Positions 22,963 through 32,892 of a stretch of DNA of 64,000 bases are shown here, in pieces (the stretch's first letter is position 1; each line of letters begins with the position of its first letter). The DNA is from Diaporthe sp. PMI_573 (taxonomy: Eukaryota > Ascomycota > Sordariomycetes > Diaporthales > Diaporthaceae): the NCBI GenBank assembly GCA_021399435.1, contig JAJTUP010000020.1, positions 248,001 to 312,000 on the forward strand. Direction: 5' to 3'. The position numbers and the translations under genes were made by a program. A model generated the notes under the pieces. That model saw only the letters and a list, made by a program, of their open reading frames with translations, was not told the origin of the DNA and did no database searches.

Positions 22963-23209
22963 TGTTGGTACGGCCCTGACTGCCAAGGGTCAGGGGTCTT
23001 TGCACGTGCAAATAGGGGCGAGCAAAAGCCGTACTGTTTGGGTACGGGTTCGATTCTTGCTACAGAAGGAAGAAAGAAGCTATCGCCATCGTGGGCGCCG
23101 AAGCACTTGGTGTAGTGGCCAGCCCGCTGCTGACTAAGCCAGACCGGCCCTTCTGATTGGCCACAGCCGGGCCGGGCATGCGGTCCCTTCAACGGTCACC
23201 AAACCCACA
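22963..23209 (-). repeat. 5' LTR of the copia element
   Basis: 247 bp, reads identical to 15740..15986. In element orientation it drives transcription toward the polyprotein. Confidence 0.93.
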
Positions 23210-23214
23210 GTATC
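23210..23214. repeat. Target-site duplication, right copy (GTATC)
   Basis: GTATC directly follows the right LTR and matches 15735..15739. Confidence 0.85.
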
Positions 23215-23869
23215 AGTGTTTTCTTGTATACCAGCCAACAATTTATCTTTGTCATTAATCCATGATATAAAACTTTCATTGAGACCGTCTATTAGTGCTG
23301 GATGGATCTTGGAAAGGAGGAAGCTGTTTACTGTATGCTCTGAACTGTACAATATTTACTCTTCTAACAATTGTTTGCACGTATCTACCATCCCAACCCA
23401 CTGGTGCACAATCCTACACAAAATCTTACATTAGACAAAAAACTTAGTTTCTTCCTCTTATGCCTCAAACAGTCGATCCAAAGAAAGGCACGCTCCAAGT
23501 GTAAGGTTAGCGATTACATAGACCTCAGTTTTCCAAATTGGGTTATTAACCTGACTACAGCAATGATCACGATAACATTCTATAGCTGGCTATATAAGGG
23601 GTCTACTGAAGCTTAGAATATTTCAGAATTATCCAGTTCTGAGTCGTTTGAAGTAGGCGTTCTAAAATGGCAACATAGGTGTGTCTGCGGCGGAGGGGTA
23701 CCTTTATGCGCGCCAACGGAAAGTGCGGAGTCGTCGACGGCAAGCATTTTGAAATGACCAGACGGAGCTTGCTGTAGTTCTTCAATGTACTGGCAAGTCT
23801 AAAGTGATGCCTCTTCGACAGGCTCAGAGATCCATGAGATGCTGATGAAATGAGTCACCATCCGCACCG
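23215..23869. other. Intergenic right of the retrotransposon
   Basis: Ordinary to AT-rich DNA. Before the insertion it was continuous with the dynamin 3' flank. No gene seen. Confidence 0.4.
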
Positions 23870-24200
23870 GAAATTATTGCGGAAGCGGCTGTCTCACAGG
23901 CTATGGGAAGTGCGAGGCGCCTGTCACGACCGAAACGTTCCAGCGAGTCTACCAAGCGACCGTAAGGACGATGCCAACGGCGGGCAGTGGTATATTGACC
24001 AACAGACGAATACGTTCTGGACTTGGGATACGCCAGAAAGCATTGCTCAGAAGTTCACTGATATCGTGGTTCCATTGCAACTGGGTGGCATCATGGCTTA
24101 GAGTTTCGGCGAGGACAGTTTCGATTATGCCCATATCAAAGCATTGCAGAATGGCTACAAGGGTAAAGGTCCCACGAAGAGAATGAATGCCGAGGCTGAG
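23870..24200 (+). pseudogene. Chitinase-like (GH18) C-terminal fragment, decayed
   Basis: Two pieces of one protein in different frames. The first (from about 23878) reads CGSGCLTGYGKCEAP and onward to about 23960. The second (from about 23967) reads GGQWYIDQQTNTFWTWDTP, then a KFTDIV stretch, then GGIMA, a TAG at 24099..24101, and SFGEDSFDYAHIKALQ. From memory of the family, the FWTWDT and GGIMAW-S-GEDS stretches look like the C-terminal part of the GH18 chitinase barrel in fungal killer-toxin-like chitinases, where Trp is expected at the stop position. So the fragment carries one frameshift and one nonsense change and lacks most of the enzyme. I see no start codon, signal peptide or catalytic DxxDxDxE. 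The family call is recalled, not searched. Confidence 0.62.
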
Positions 24201-24643
24201 TCTTGGCCCGCTACATTGAGATACGTCGGCCCAATTGCTAAGACTAGTAGCCGGTACCCAACCTGGTTCTTTCGTCTGGGTTTAATTCTCGGGATGGATG
24301 AAGTCAAAATTGCTTTTATATTTCACTGTTAAATCGCGTATGTTGTTATGTCAGGCTCCATATGACACAATTCGCTGTGTGAAATCGACGTCTTTTGAAA
24401 CCTGGTTAAGTACCCTTAATGTGAGTTTCACAGGCACTGGGCTTCAGAGGAATCGTAGTGGATAGAAGCACCCATTGCTGAAAACCTACTAGTATCTCAA
24501 ATTTGACGTGGTTTCCCACACGTTGATCAAGCTTGGAGCATCTTATATGAAACCTCAAGGACGTAGCTGTACCGCTCAATTACCTTCATATTTCTAAAAT
24601 GATTGACTACAACCTGTCTGTGCTAAATATATCGAAGCCTTAG
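24201..24643. other. Intergenic, no gene seen
   Basis: About 440 bases between the chitinase relic and the 3' end of the next gene; no structure noted. Confidence 0.4.
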
Positions 24644-25258
24644 TTATTTAAAACAGCAACAAAACATCTTCCTCCAGAACCCTCTCTTCTTTGTCTTGAC
24701 CCGATCCTTTCCCTTAGATTTCCGAGCATCTCCCCCAGGCAATCCTCGAGAGGAGCTCTGTCCCTGCGCCGGTTGCTGTTGTGCCCGGATCCGCCCATAG
24801 CTACCATCCGGCTGGAGCACAAAAGTCCCGGCCACCAGTCCGTTAGAAGCGTCCTGGTTTGGGTCCGTGTAATAAACCCTGTAAACACCCCCTTCTTTCC
24901 CACTCTCGTGGAGACGGGCCTCAATAGCCCCCATGATGTTATCTTTCATGGTCTCCAGCCAGTCCTTAGAGCCACTGGTGCCGTTGGTGAAGATCACCAG
25001 GGTGCTCTCGTCGATGATCCCAGCCAGCTGGGGGATGAGGCTCTCGTACTGGCCACCTGGAAGATGACAGAGGGACCGGAGGCTTTTGTCGGTATTGTAA
25101 GTCGCCACGGTGATGCACGAGTCCATGTATTGGGTCCACAACGGCTCGTTATTGTTCGTCGTCGTTGTCGCTTCTATTCGATGCATTGGTGACATTGCAA
25201 CATACCCGGCCGAAGAAGGCTGAGGGAAGCCCTGAGGCTGTACGGCTGGTGTAGACAT
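24644..25258 (-). CDS. Hypothetical protein with basic tail and C-terminal CCCFK
   Basis: 204 aa, single exon, from the ATG at 25258. I recognise no catalytic family. The middle (about residues 40-150) is mixed alpha/beta in character (DESTLVIFTNGTSGS, GGVYRVYYTDPNQDAS). The last 30 residues are strongly basic (KSKGKDRVKTKKRGFWRK) and end MFCCCFK. A polybasic stretch next to three cysteines at the very C-terminus is the pattern of a palmitoylated membrane anchor; it is not a canonical CaaX box. The protein may therefore sit on the inner face of a membrane. It lies alone between the chitinase relic and the SDR gene. Confidence 0.6.
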   Translation of the reverse strand: MSTPAVQPQGFPQPSSAGYVAMSPMHRIEATTTTNNNEPLWTQYMDSCITVATYNTDKSLRSLCHLPGGQYESLIPQLAGIIDESTLVIFTNGTSGSKDWLETMKDNIMGAIEARLHESGKEGGVYRVYYTDPNQDASNGLVAGTFVLQPDGSYGRIRAQQQPAQGQSSSRGLPGGDARKSKGKDRVKTKKRGFWRKMFCCCFK

Positions 25259-26174
25259 GGTTTGTTTTTTTGTTTCCGGTAGACAGGAGTTCGTACGAAT
25301 TAGGATTATCGACTGAAAACAAAGAGTCCACAACGATGAAGGGTGGAGGCTAGTTGGCGTGTTAAATATTTATGATATCTCAGGAATGCACTTCGTGAAC
25401 GATCTGAGTTACATCGCGTAGGAGATCTGAGATATTTGCGACAACGTTGTCAGACATAACCAAAATAGATCGATTGGTTCATCTGTGGTAAGCAACGCCA
25501 ATGGCCGCGACCAATAGGTGCGAGGCGAAGCCTCAGCTCCTTCATTCTGATTTCCAAAAACAGACACCTGAAAACATTTCAACTTCACTGAGATCAATTG
25601 GCCCGCAGGTCAGCCGTCAGCAGTGATTTTGGCTCGTAGGATGTGCATGTGGAATTATTTTGTTTCATTTGCTATTTCAGCAACGCAGCCAGCACTCAGG
25701 TAATTACCATATTTCTACACCTGCCCTTTCAGATACCACGTGTGGCCTGTCAGAATATAGCTTCCCAGATAGCTGCCAGTCGGTAGCCCGTTTTATCTCG
25801 GAAGTGGTCAGCCAGGCACTTTATCTCAGACAGGGTCACCTGCGCTTATCATGGATGCAGATGCTTGAGTATAATCAAAGGAGAATCGGCGGTTAGTGAT
25901 CACGATGTTCCCCTGCACCTATTTCTTTCAGGCACACCAGATCCTCTGGGCTTTTAGTACTGTAAAGCGGTCTTAATTAAGCTCTGACGTTATTTCCAGC
26001 ACGCCCTCTCTCGGGACGTCCTCCGAGGTAACAGTAGCTAGGAACCTGAGCAGAGAGTGGTGACATTTGCAGCTCTCGGTGTTCAGGTGGTCGAAGATAC
26101 TGGAGCCGATTACAATATGAATGAAACAATTAAGGGTGGCACCGAATGAGCTAGGATATTTTGTTTGTTGTGTC
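25259..26174. other. Intergenic, no gene seen
   Basis: About 915 bases between two minus-strand genes. It contains the promoter of the upstream hypothetical gene; no coding or repeat structure stands out. Confidence 0.4.
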
Positions 26175-27257
26175 TTACCATCTAACCGCACCGTCAACCT
26201 CGTAGACAGACCCGCTCACATACCTCGATTCGTCCGAGAACAAGAAAACCACGACATCCGCAACATCCTCCGGGGTGCCCCACCTCTCCAAAGCGCAACT
26301 GTTTCCGTCAGCATGGTTTCTTTTCAAGTTTGAATTGGATGACATACGCCTTGGCCCATTTCTCTACGACATCTCCCCCGCGTACAATGCCGGAGTTCGT
26401 AGGAGTGTTGATGTAGCCTGGGGCTACGCAGTTGGCGCGGATCCCCTGGGGGCCAACCTCCTGGGCAAGACTTTTCATCATTCCGATAACTCCGTGTTTG
26501 GTTGTGTCTATCGAAACCCTGGTTAGTAATTTCTTTAGAAATAGCAATACTGTCTCGGTGGTGAAAACTGCGCTCGCGAGACATTAGGCAAGGGAAGGAG
26601 TTGTTATCTGGCACTTTGATAATGCGACGATGCTGAGGTTACCTATTCCCTAATTCAGCAAACTTACTGTGGTGGTGTCAGTAAAAATTTCCTCCTGAAG
26701 AGGTAGATATTGAGTAGATACCTGTAAACAGATTGCAAGGGTGTGCCACGGGTGCCGCTCATGCTGGAGACAGTGACGATGCTCGAGCCCCTCTTCAAGT
26801 GAGGCAAGCTCTCTCGAGTAACGAGGAAAACCCCCTTCAAGTTCGTGTTGCACTGCTTATCCCAGTACTCAAGCGTCGTCTCCGCGAATGGGATATTGGT
26901 CGGATTGATGCCCGCACAGTTGAATACATGGTCCAGCCTGCCGAATTTCTCCAAGATGGCGGAGACAAACGATTGCACATCTGACTCGGAGCTCACGTCA
27001 ACCTTTTGCGTGAGAAGCGAGGCGTTCGGGAGTTCCGAGGCCAAGGTCGCGAGGGCGGTCGTGTTGATGTCGCAAAGGGCGAGAGAAGCGCCGAGGGCTG
27101 CTAACTTGAGCGTGGTTGCGCGGCTGTGTGAGAGAATTAGTGATGCTGTTCATTGTAGACAATCCGGCAGACAAGAAGGCAGACTCGGTTCCACGTACCC
27201 GATTCCACTGGCAGCACCAGTGATGAGTACGACTTGGTCTTGAAACTTTCCGGCCAT
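26175..27257 (-). CDS. Short-chain dehydrogenase/reductase (SDR)
   Basis: Four exons on the minus strand: 27199..27257, 26722..27123, 26348..26518 and 26175..26298, 251 aa, a classic SDR length. The NAD(P)-binding motif TGAASGIG is residues 13-20, then NCAGIN near 88, VSSMSG as the catalytic serine region, and [15 protein letters not shown] with the catalytic lysine; the C-terminus [13 protein letters not shown] is typical. An asparagine after the D in LCDIN suggests NAD preference, weakly. Oddity: with the best splice sites the join reads [14 protein letters not shown], so the conserved YxxxK spacing is not met. Either that intron (26519..26721, longer than the others) is mis-modelled, or the tyrosine is displaced. 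The gene is divergent from an aldo-keto reductase, 402 bases away, suggesting co-regulation. Substrate unknown. Confidence 0.85.
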
Positions 27258-27659
27258 TTTTGTTGCAATGTTGGTTGTCGTTCTCGGTCCTTGCTACCGG
27301 CGAGAAACGTGGGGTTGGGCGTTAAATGTGTGATATTCTCCCGACACACGTCGAATCCCCCGCTCCTCAAACCACAATAACATCGAGATCACTGCCGACA
27401 ATCATTCGTCTAATTGTTGCATTACCAGAGAGGAATCACTAAACTTCCGGAAGCCCATCCGAATACCGATCTCGGGTCTCCAAGTATCGCCCCCGCCATT
27501 CGGCACTCCATCCGATTGCGATTGCGATGCTTCCGTGTCGATTGAACGCCGGAAGCTTTCCCGACAGCCGATATTAAACTCACAGTTCACCCCGATCATC
27601 ACCCCGATCGAAAGATCACTCGAGGGCTATTTTCCATGCATCTCTGAGGCTGATACACA
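27258..27659. promoter_or_regulatory. Shared divergent promoter, SDR / AKR
   Basis: 402 bases between the start codons of two divergent oxidoreductase genes. The stretch probably holds both promoters. I see no named binding site with confidence. Confidence 0.5.
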
Positions 27660-28764
27660 ATGTCGTCAACTTCGCAAGCCCCGAAAGAGCGCGTCATTCT
27701 TGGGTTGATGACCTATGGTAGGTCCATTGTTGTCCAACTGTTTCACCGGCACTCACGCTTACGGGAGATCAGGCCCGGATGAAAAGGCAGGAGCCAGCAT
27801 CCTTGAGCTCGAAGAGTTCAAAATACACCTAGACTACTTCCAGAAGCAAGGCTACAATGAGCTCGACACCGCAAGGATGTACGTAGGCGGCAAGCAGGAG
27901 GCCTGGACCCGCGATGCCAGATGGAAGGATCGCGGCTTGGCTTTGGCAACCAAGATCTACCCCGAGGAGCCCGGCATGCACGAGCCCGCCCGGCTACGCG
28001 AGCTAATTACAAGTTCGTTGAATGAGCTCGGCTCCGACTCGGTGGATATCTTCTACCTGCATGCGCCGGACCGTTCGGTCCCATACGAGGACACGCTGGC
28101 CGAGGTGAACAAGTTCTACCAGGAGGGGAAATTCAAGCAGCTTGGCCTGTCGAACTACGCAGCGTGGGAAGTTGCTGAGATTTGCACGATTGCTAAAGAG
28201 CGAGGCTGGGTGAGACCTAGTATCTACCAGGCAATGTACAACGCGATCAGTAAGTGCGATGCCACCCTGTCAAATACCCCAGGATTAACGACAAAGCTAG
28301 CTCGCGATATTGAGTCTGAGCTTATCCCGTGCTGTCGTAAATTTGGCATGGACATCGTGGTCTATAACCCCTTGGCAGGTGGCTTGTTCTCGGGAAAGAT
28401 CAAGTCCGCGGAGCTTGCGCCTGCTGACGGGCGGTTCTCCGAGTCTTATAGATACGGGAAGGTGTATCGCGACCGGTTCCTGAAGAAGGCTAACATGGAG
28501 GCCCTGAAGATTGTCGAAGAGGCCACGCAAAAACACAACTTGACACTGCTGGAGACTGCGATGCGCTGGGTCATTCACCACTCGGCTCTAAAGACCAGAG
28601 CCAAAGGCGGTAATGACGGTGTTGTCGTTGGCGTGAGCAACTTCCAGCAGCTGGAGGGTAATCTGAGGGACTTTGAGAAGGGTCCGTTGCCTGAGGATGT
28701 TGTGGAGGCTCTGGATAGGGCCTGGCTTGTTGCGAAGGCCACTGCTCCGCCTTACTGGCGATAA
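27660..28764 (+). CDS. Aldo-keto reductase, aflatoxin-aldehyde-reductase (AKR7) type
   Basis: Exons 27660..27717, 27773..28249 and 28301..28764, 332 aa. Introns of 55 and 51 bases have clean GT..AG ends, and both joins restore conserved text (MTYGPDEK and NAITRDIE). The catalytic tetrad is visible: D51 and Y56 in DTARMY, K80 in ATKIYP and H116 in YLHAPD. The C-terminal end APPYWR and the YNPLAGGLFSGK stretch are usual for AKR7-like enzymes, which reduce aldehydes and ketones with NADPH in the cytosol. The gene is divergent from an SDR; a pair of NAD(P)-dependent carbonyl-acting enzymes beside a cluster with a methyltransferase could be tailoring or detoxifying enzymes, but that is inference. 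Confidence 0.93.
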
Positions 28765-29110
28765 ATGAGCTGGGTGGTTTTGTTACACGATCTAAACATC
28801 ATGTATATCTTTTCCCCCTTGAATTTGGTGATCGTTGTCCTGCCTACCCATTTCTTCACAGCCGAAATTCTAGCTGAGGGCGCAGAGCTGAATGTACGGT
28901 ATTCGATCAGAGACAGCCGAGCCTTGCTGTGCTTGAGGCCTACACGAATGTCGTCTCACAGACAGCAGAAGAGCAGGTTCAGTCACCTAGGCAGGTGGAT
29001 CCCACATACACTGTTTACCTAGGTATCAATACTTGCGCTTGTCTTAACAGAATGAACTCATCCCAGCGCGAATCTGTCTGATTATATCGCCCAATGATCT
29101 CGAGCGACTT
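28765..29110. other. Intergenic between convergent genes
   Basis: About 350 bases holding the 3' ends of the AKR and methyltransferase transcripts; nothing else seen. Confidence 0.45.
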
Positions 29111-30114
29111 CTACGCCTTTCGCTTACCAAGGAAGACACCCTTAGGGTTCGACAGCCACGCCCCCTGCCGCTTCTCCTTTCCAACCCGCTCAATCATCTC
29201 CTGGAGCTCCTTCCCCAGCTTCGGATCCACCTCCAACATCTGCAGCGCGAACTCCTCGACCGACGCCACATAGACATCATTCCAGAACATGCCCATGACC
29301 GGCGCGTCGGGGTACACGAACCTCTGGACCTCCTCGAACCCTTCGTCCTCCATAGTCCGGTCCAGCGAGGCCAGCCAGTCCCGGGAGCCCAGCAGCAGCT
29401 TCGACCCGTCCGACGTGCTCAGCGGGTCGGCCATGAGGCTGCACAGGCGCTGCACGCCGGGGAACTCGTCCGCGGTCGGGACCGTGGCCCAGTCGGAGCC
29501 TTGCACGACCCTCGCGTCGGCGGTGTAGTGCTCCTCCCACTGCAGGTAGCCGCCGGGTTTAAGCAGCTGGGCGACGTTGGCCAGGATGCGGGCGGGCTGG
29601 CCGTCCTTGACCACCACGGCGACGAGGCGCATGTGCACCACGTCAAATGTGCCGCGCAGCTCAGCCGGCGGCGGGGTGAAGAAGTCCCATTGGTGGTAGG
29701 TGGCGTTGGGAGGGGTGAGGTTCCTGGGGGGGAGCTGCTCGAGGCTGATGTCTAGCCCGTGTAGCTGCGTGGTTGAAGGGAGCTGGCGGGAGAGGTCGGA
29801 GAGCCAGATCCTGCGGTCTGGTCAGACGGTGTCACGACAGACAGACAAGCCATATCAGGTCAGATAGATGGTTCCCCTTACCCGGTGCCTGTTGCGACGT
29901 CTGCAATGCGCGCATCAGGGGCCAGTGGTGGGATGGCCGGGTGCAGGTGGAACCGATAGGTGTCCTGCCAGAGGTAATACTGATAGTGAAGCCTATGATG
30001 GGGTCGTCGTCAGCTTGTCTGGCACGGCACCAAGATCCTCCGGCTCGAAGCTCACCTCGAACTCGCGTTAGAGTTGCGCTGGAATACGTAACCGTCATCT
30101 TTGTTGGCTGCCAT
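29111..30114 (-). CDS. SAM-dependent methyltransferase (fungal secondary-metabolism type)
   Basis: Three exons on the minus strand: 30056..30114, 29882..29992 and 29111..29810, 289 aa. The class I motif is DVATGTG (residues 51-57), followed by WLSDLSRQLP, then GLDIS as motif II, FDVVHMRL, and LKPGGYLQWEE as the post-motif; together this is the pattern of the UMTA/LaeA-like fungal methyltransferases. The N-terminal RLHYQYYLWQDTYRFHLHP is also typical of that group. It would transfer methyl from SAM to a small molecule or peptide. It is divergent from the first UstYa gene (694 bases between starts). Methyltransferases occur in several UstYa-type peptide clusters (for example those of ustiloxin and phomopsin), which is why I count it as a likely member, without proof. 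Confidence 0.9.
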
Positions 30115-30808
30115 CGTGTGGTTGTCCCTGGGTCGCCCAATAGTTCCAAATTTACCCACACGTCGTTCTTTTGTTGGTCTCGAAATGAGAGACTATCGTC
30201 GCACAACGTCGTTGAAAGTGGCTCAGCAATAAGAAGGATTTGACTGTCACCCACCTCGCATTCAGTAGTGATCTCGAGGTTGCACAGCGCCCTTCATCCC
30301 CCGCTGTCACTTTACCATTCGGTGCCATTTCGGTGTCTGGAACATCGAACGACCAACCGACTGTTGGTCGGCTCAACTTTTCCGTCCCCGCCTGTCAACT
30401 TGCCATCCGGATCCCTTCAAACTCAAATTCTCAGCCCCCAAACCCTCTGCACGGTTGGGGTCGATATGTACAAGTACATGCCATGTAAATCGCCAGCCTT
30501 AGCCGCTTTGCGCGACCCATGTCCCTACCCCAATAAGTTTTGCATGGATTATGCTTGCGGTATTTTTGAGGACCCTGTTGTGCCACATCGGACCTCTGAT
30601 CACATCCGGGCTTACTGTGTATGCTGTGGTACATACCTAGGCGCATGGTACATGCTGCAGTCATTCATCATTGCTTGGTAGCAACCGGTTTGCACTGTAC
30701 GGCGCAACCACTTGATCCGGTATCAATTTTGGCTCATCGAGCCTCTCCCATCTCTCAACTGCTCTGGAAGCTCTGGGAAATATCTCGATACCCAATGTAA
30801 ATAGCATC
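30115..30808. promoter_or_regulatory. Divergent promoter region, methyltransferase / UstYa 1
   Basis: 694 bases between divergent start codons; a shared regulatory region is likely. No specific site identified. Confidence 0.4.
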
Positions 30809-31678
30809 ATGGCTTCCGAGAAGGGTCATTATCAGCCTCTACGTGATCAGAGCTCATTCTCAGACGACGACGGCGCAATTCAGGGCCACCATGCCTCACC
30901 ACCGTCGCGGCCATGGCATCGACGGATCTCCATATCGAATATAGCCCTCACCACAATCTGCATCTTCCTCCTCGCTGTCACCACCATCGAGACCTGGCTC
31001 TTGCTGAAGCTCCAGCGACGTCTGGTCCACCCTCATAGTTCGTCTTTGTCCGATACTCATCCTCTTCAGCCTTTACTAACATTCTCTACAGCCGGCCTCT
31101 CCCTTGAGTACAATGTCCCCCTCCTCGCCAATAACCACTCCGCCTTCGACTCTCCATCAGATGACATCGCCGACGCCGCCTGGGACTCCATAGAGGCCGG
31201 GCACGGCGATGTGCTTCTCACCCCAGCCGAGGCATCAGCCCTCGGCCTCCCCCCTTCCTTTGCCCACCCCTTCAAGCAGGACCATTCTGTCTACATAATC
31301 GACGCATACCACGCGATGCACTGCCTAAAAGTCCTGCGCGACCACTACGTGCGCATGTACCACGCGCACAAGTTCGAGGGCGCGGGGGGCTGGCCACGGC
31401 TGGGCGACTGGCCCCTCGAGCACGACGTGCACTGCTTCGACAGCCTGCGCCAACACGTCATGTGCCACGCCGACGACACGCTGCTCTACAGCACCGGTCA
31501 CCATGATGCCGGGGTGCAGCAGACCAAGATGTGCCGGAGCTGGGATGCGCTAAGGGACTGGGCGAGTGCGAGAAATGCGCAGTGGAAGGATCATATTAAT
31601 CCTAGGCCTGAGGGTGAGATTTGGTGGAATTTTGATGATGGGGGTGATGATGGGCTGCCAAGGGGAGGGCTGTCGTGA
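30809..31678 (+). CDS. UstYa-family (DUF3328) protein 1
   Basis: Exons 30809..31037 and 31092..31678, 271 aa. The 54-base intron has GTTCGT and CTACAG ends with a TTACTAAC branch site; it is in frame, so leaving it in would add 18 residues. One transmembrane helix lies at about residues 43-67 after a Ser/Asp-rich cytosolic tail. The two family motifs HxxHC are H150-A-M-H153-C154 and H187-D-V-H190-C191, with MCHADDTLL following. UstYa proteins are membrane-bound oxidases that make ring-closing bonds on peptide cores in fungal RiPPs (ustiloxin, asperipin, phomopsin); the histidines and cysteines are thought to bind the catalytic metal. It converges on a second UstYa gene. The intact motifs indicate a functional enzyme. 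Confidence 0.93.
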   Translation: MASEKGHYQPLRDQSSFSDDDGAIQGHHASPPSRPWHRRISISNIALTTICIFLLAVTTIETWLLLKLQRRLVHPHSSSLSDTHPLQPLLTFSTAGLSLEYNVPLLANNHSAFDSPSDDIADAAWDSIEAGHGDVLLTPAEASALGLPPSFAHPFKQDHSVYIIDAYHAMHCLKVLRDHYVRMYHAHKFEGAGGWPRLGDWPLEHDVHCFDSLRQHVMCHADDTLLYSTGHHDAGVQQTKMCRSWDALRDWASARNAQWKDHINPRPEGEIWWNFDDGGDDGLPRGGLS

Positions 31679-32061
31679 GTTGGGCGGGACGTGGTGGGGG
31701 GGGGCGGGATGGGGGAGCATGTTGACGGTCAAGGTTGTAGCTTCATGCCTATGTTTACTATTGCCGAAGATTCTTTGAAAGGGAACATTGAATTGCTTTT
31801 TTGAGGCTGATATATCTTTAATTCGTCGACGTATTGTGGATACACAGCACATTCAGGGAGGACAACACTCTAAGATGAACTCAAATCTGGTGAAGAAATA
31901 TGCAGCCAAGGCACCTGTTTATAAGACTATGTAACAGTCCAATGTCCGCCCAGCCACATTAACCGCCAAAGACATGTGCAGATATCCAACCAACAGCTCC
32001 AGAACTCATGTTACGCGTGCACAAGCGACGGCCTATAAACTCCACAGAACCGCTTCAACCC
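31679..32061. other. Intergenic between the two UstYa genes
   Basis: 383 bases between convergent 3' ends, starting with a G-rich stretch. No gene. Confidence 0.45.
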
Positions 32062-32892
32062 CTAACACTCCACTCCCAGCTTTCCCTTCGTGCACCCTTC
32101 ACCGAACCAGCCGTCCGGCTTTCCGAAGTGCTTCCTCAGCGCCGGCCAGTACGGGCTATCCTTGGGACAGTACTTGAACCGCTCGAACTGGTTGATGAAG
32201 TCGGCCTCGTGGCTAATATAGTGGTAACAGCTCGTCCGCTCCTCAGCCCACCTCTCCAGGGCGGCCCAGTCCCTGCACTGGCGCAGCTGGCCGACCGCGC
32301 TCTCGGGGCTCTTGGTGATGGTGGTGTAGCGCGGGGTGTCGTCGGCCTGGCACAGGATGTCCCCGCGCAGGCTGTCGAGGCAGTGCGTGATGTGCATGAG
32401 GGAGAGGGACTGCGGCAGCCCTTGCTCGTACTCCCGGACGGCCCGGTGGATGTTCTTGAGGCAGTGGAGGGCGTGGAAGCCGTTGAGGACGTACATGCCC
32501 TTGCTGTCGTCCCATGGGAAGGGCTGCGCCGGCATCAGGTCGTGCTCGGCGGACCAGTCATTGTCCAGGGCCACGAAGCCGACGTCGAAGTCGATTGCGT
32601 CCCAGAGGGCACCGGCTGCCGTCATGTTGGGGTCTGCATATTCCGTGGACCACTCGAAGGGGACCTGTAGGGTCGGTTCGAGGGAGGCGTACGGGGAGGA
32701 AGAATTGGATACTGGCCGGAGCAGTAGGTAGATGTTGGCGGTGAGGGAGAGAAAGAAGAGGACCACCGTGCTGGTAAAAAGTCCATACCAGCGACGTGGC
32801 GTGGGTTGGCGGTAGACGAAGCCATCGTCATCCTTCTCAGTCAAGAGAGGCTGGGAGGAGGTGCTGCTGCGTTCGGAGTCGTCCATCATCAT
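32062..32892 (-). CDS. UstYa-family (DUF3328) protein 2
   Basis: 276 aa, single exon, from the first of three consecutive ATGs (32892, 32889, 32886). The frame is open upstream but has no ATG there. A transmembrane helix spans about residues 36-58 (WYGLFTSTVVLFFLSLTANI). The HxxHC motifs are H140-A-L-H143-C144 and H167-I-T-H170-C171, with LCQADDTPRY following. The C-terminal half carries further cysteines (residues near 204, 222, 242, 265 and the last residue). It shares little sequence with UstYa 1 outside the motifs, so the two are probably not a recent duplication and may act on different steps, as UstYa/UstYb do for ustiloxin. It is divergent from the GNAT gene. Confidence 0.93.
   Translation of the reverse strand: MMMDDSERSSTSSQPLLTEKDDDGFVYRQPTPRRWYGLFTSTVVLFFLSLTANIYLLLRPVSNSSSPYASLEPTLQVPFEWSTEYADPNMTAAGALWDAIDFDVGFVALDNDWSAEHDLMPAQPFPWDDSKGMYVLNGFHALHCLKNIHRAVREYEQGLPQSLSLMHITHCLDSLRGDILCQADDTPRYTTITKSPESAVGQLRQCRDWAALERWAEERTSCYHYISHEADFINQFERFKYCPKDSPYWPALRKHFGKPDGWFGEGCTKGKLGVEC

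Larger units (their letters stand above)
15740..23209 (-). mobile_element. Full-length Ty1/copia LTR retrotransposon
   Basis: 7470-bp element bounded by 247-bp direct LTRs and a 5-bp GTATC duplication. It reads on the minus strand: 5' LTR 22963..23209, leader 21278..22962, one long Gag-Pol frame 16124..21277, short 3' untranslated region, 3' LTR 15740..15986. Integrase lies before reverse transcriptase, which defines the copia order. By eye the LTRs are the same and the polyprotein has no stop, so the insertion looks recent. It sits between the dynamin gene and intergenic DNA and does not break a recognisable gene. I could not identify a primer-binding site for initiator tRNA-Met next to the 5' LTR (the first bases there are CTGATCAGTGG), nor a clear polypurine tract next to the 3' LTR. 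Confidence 0.95.
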
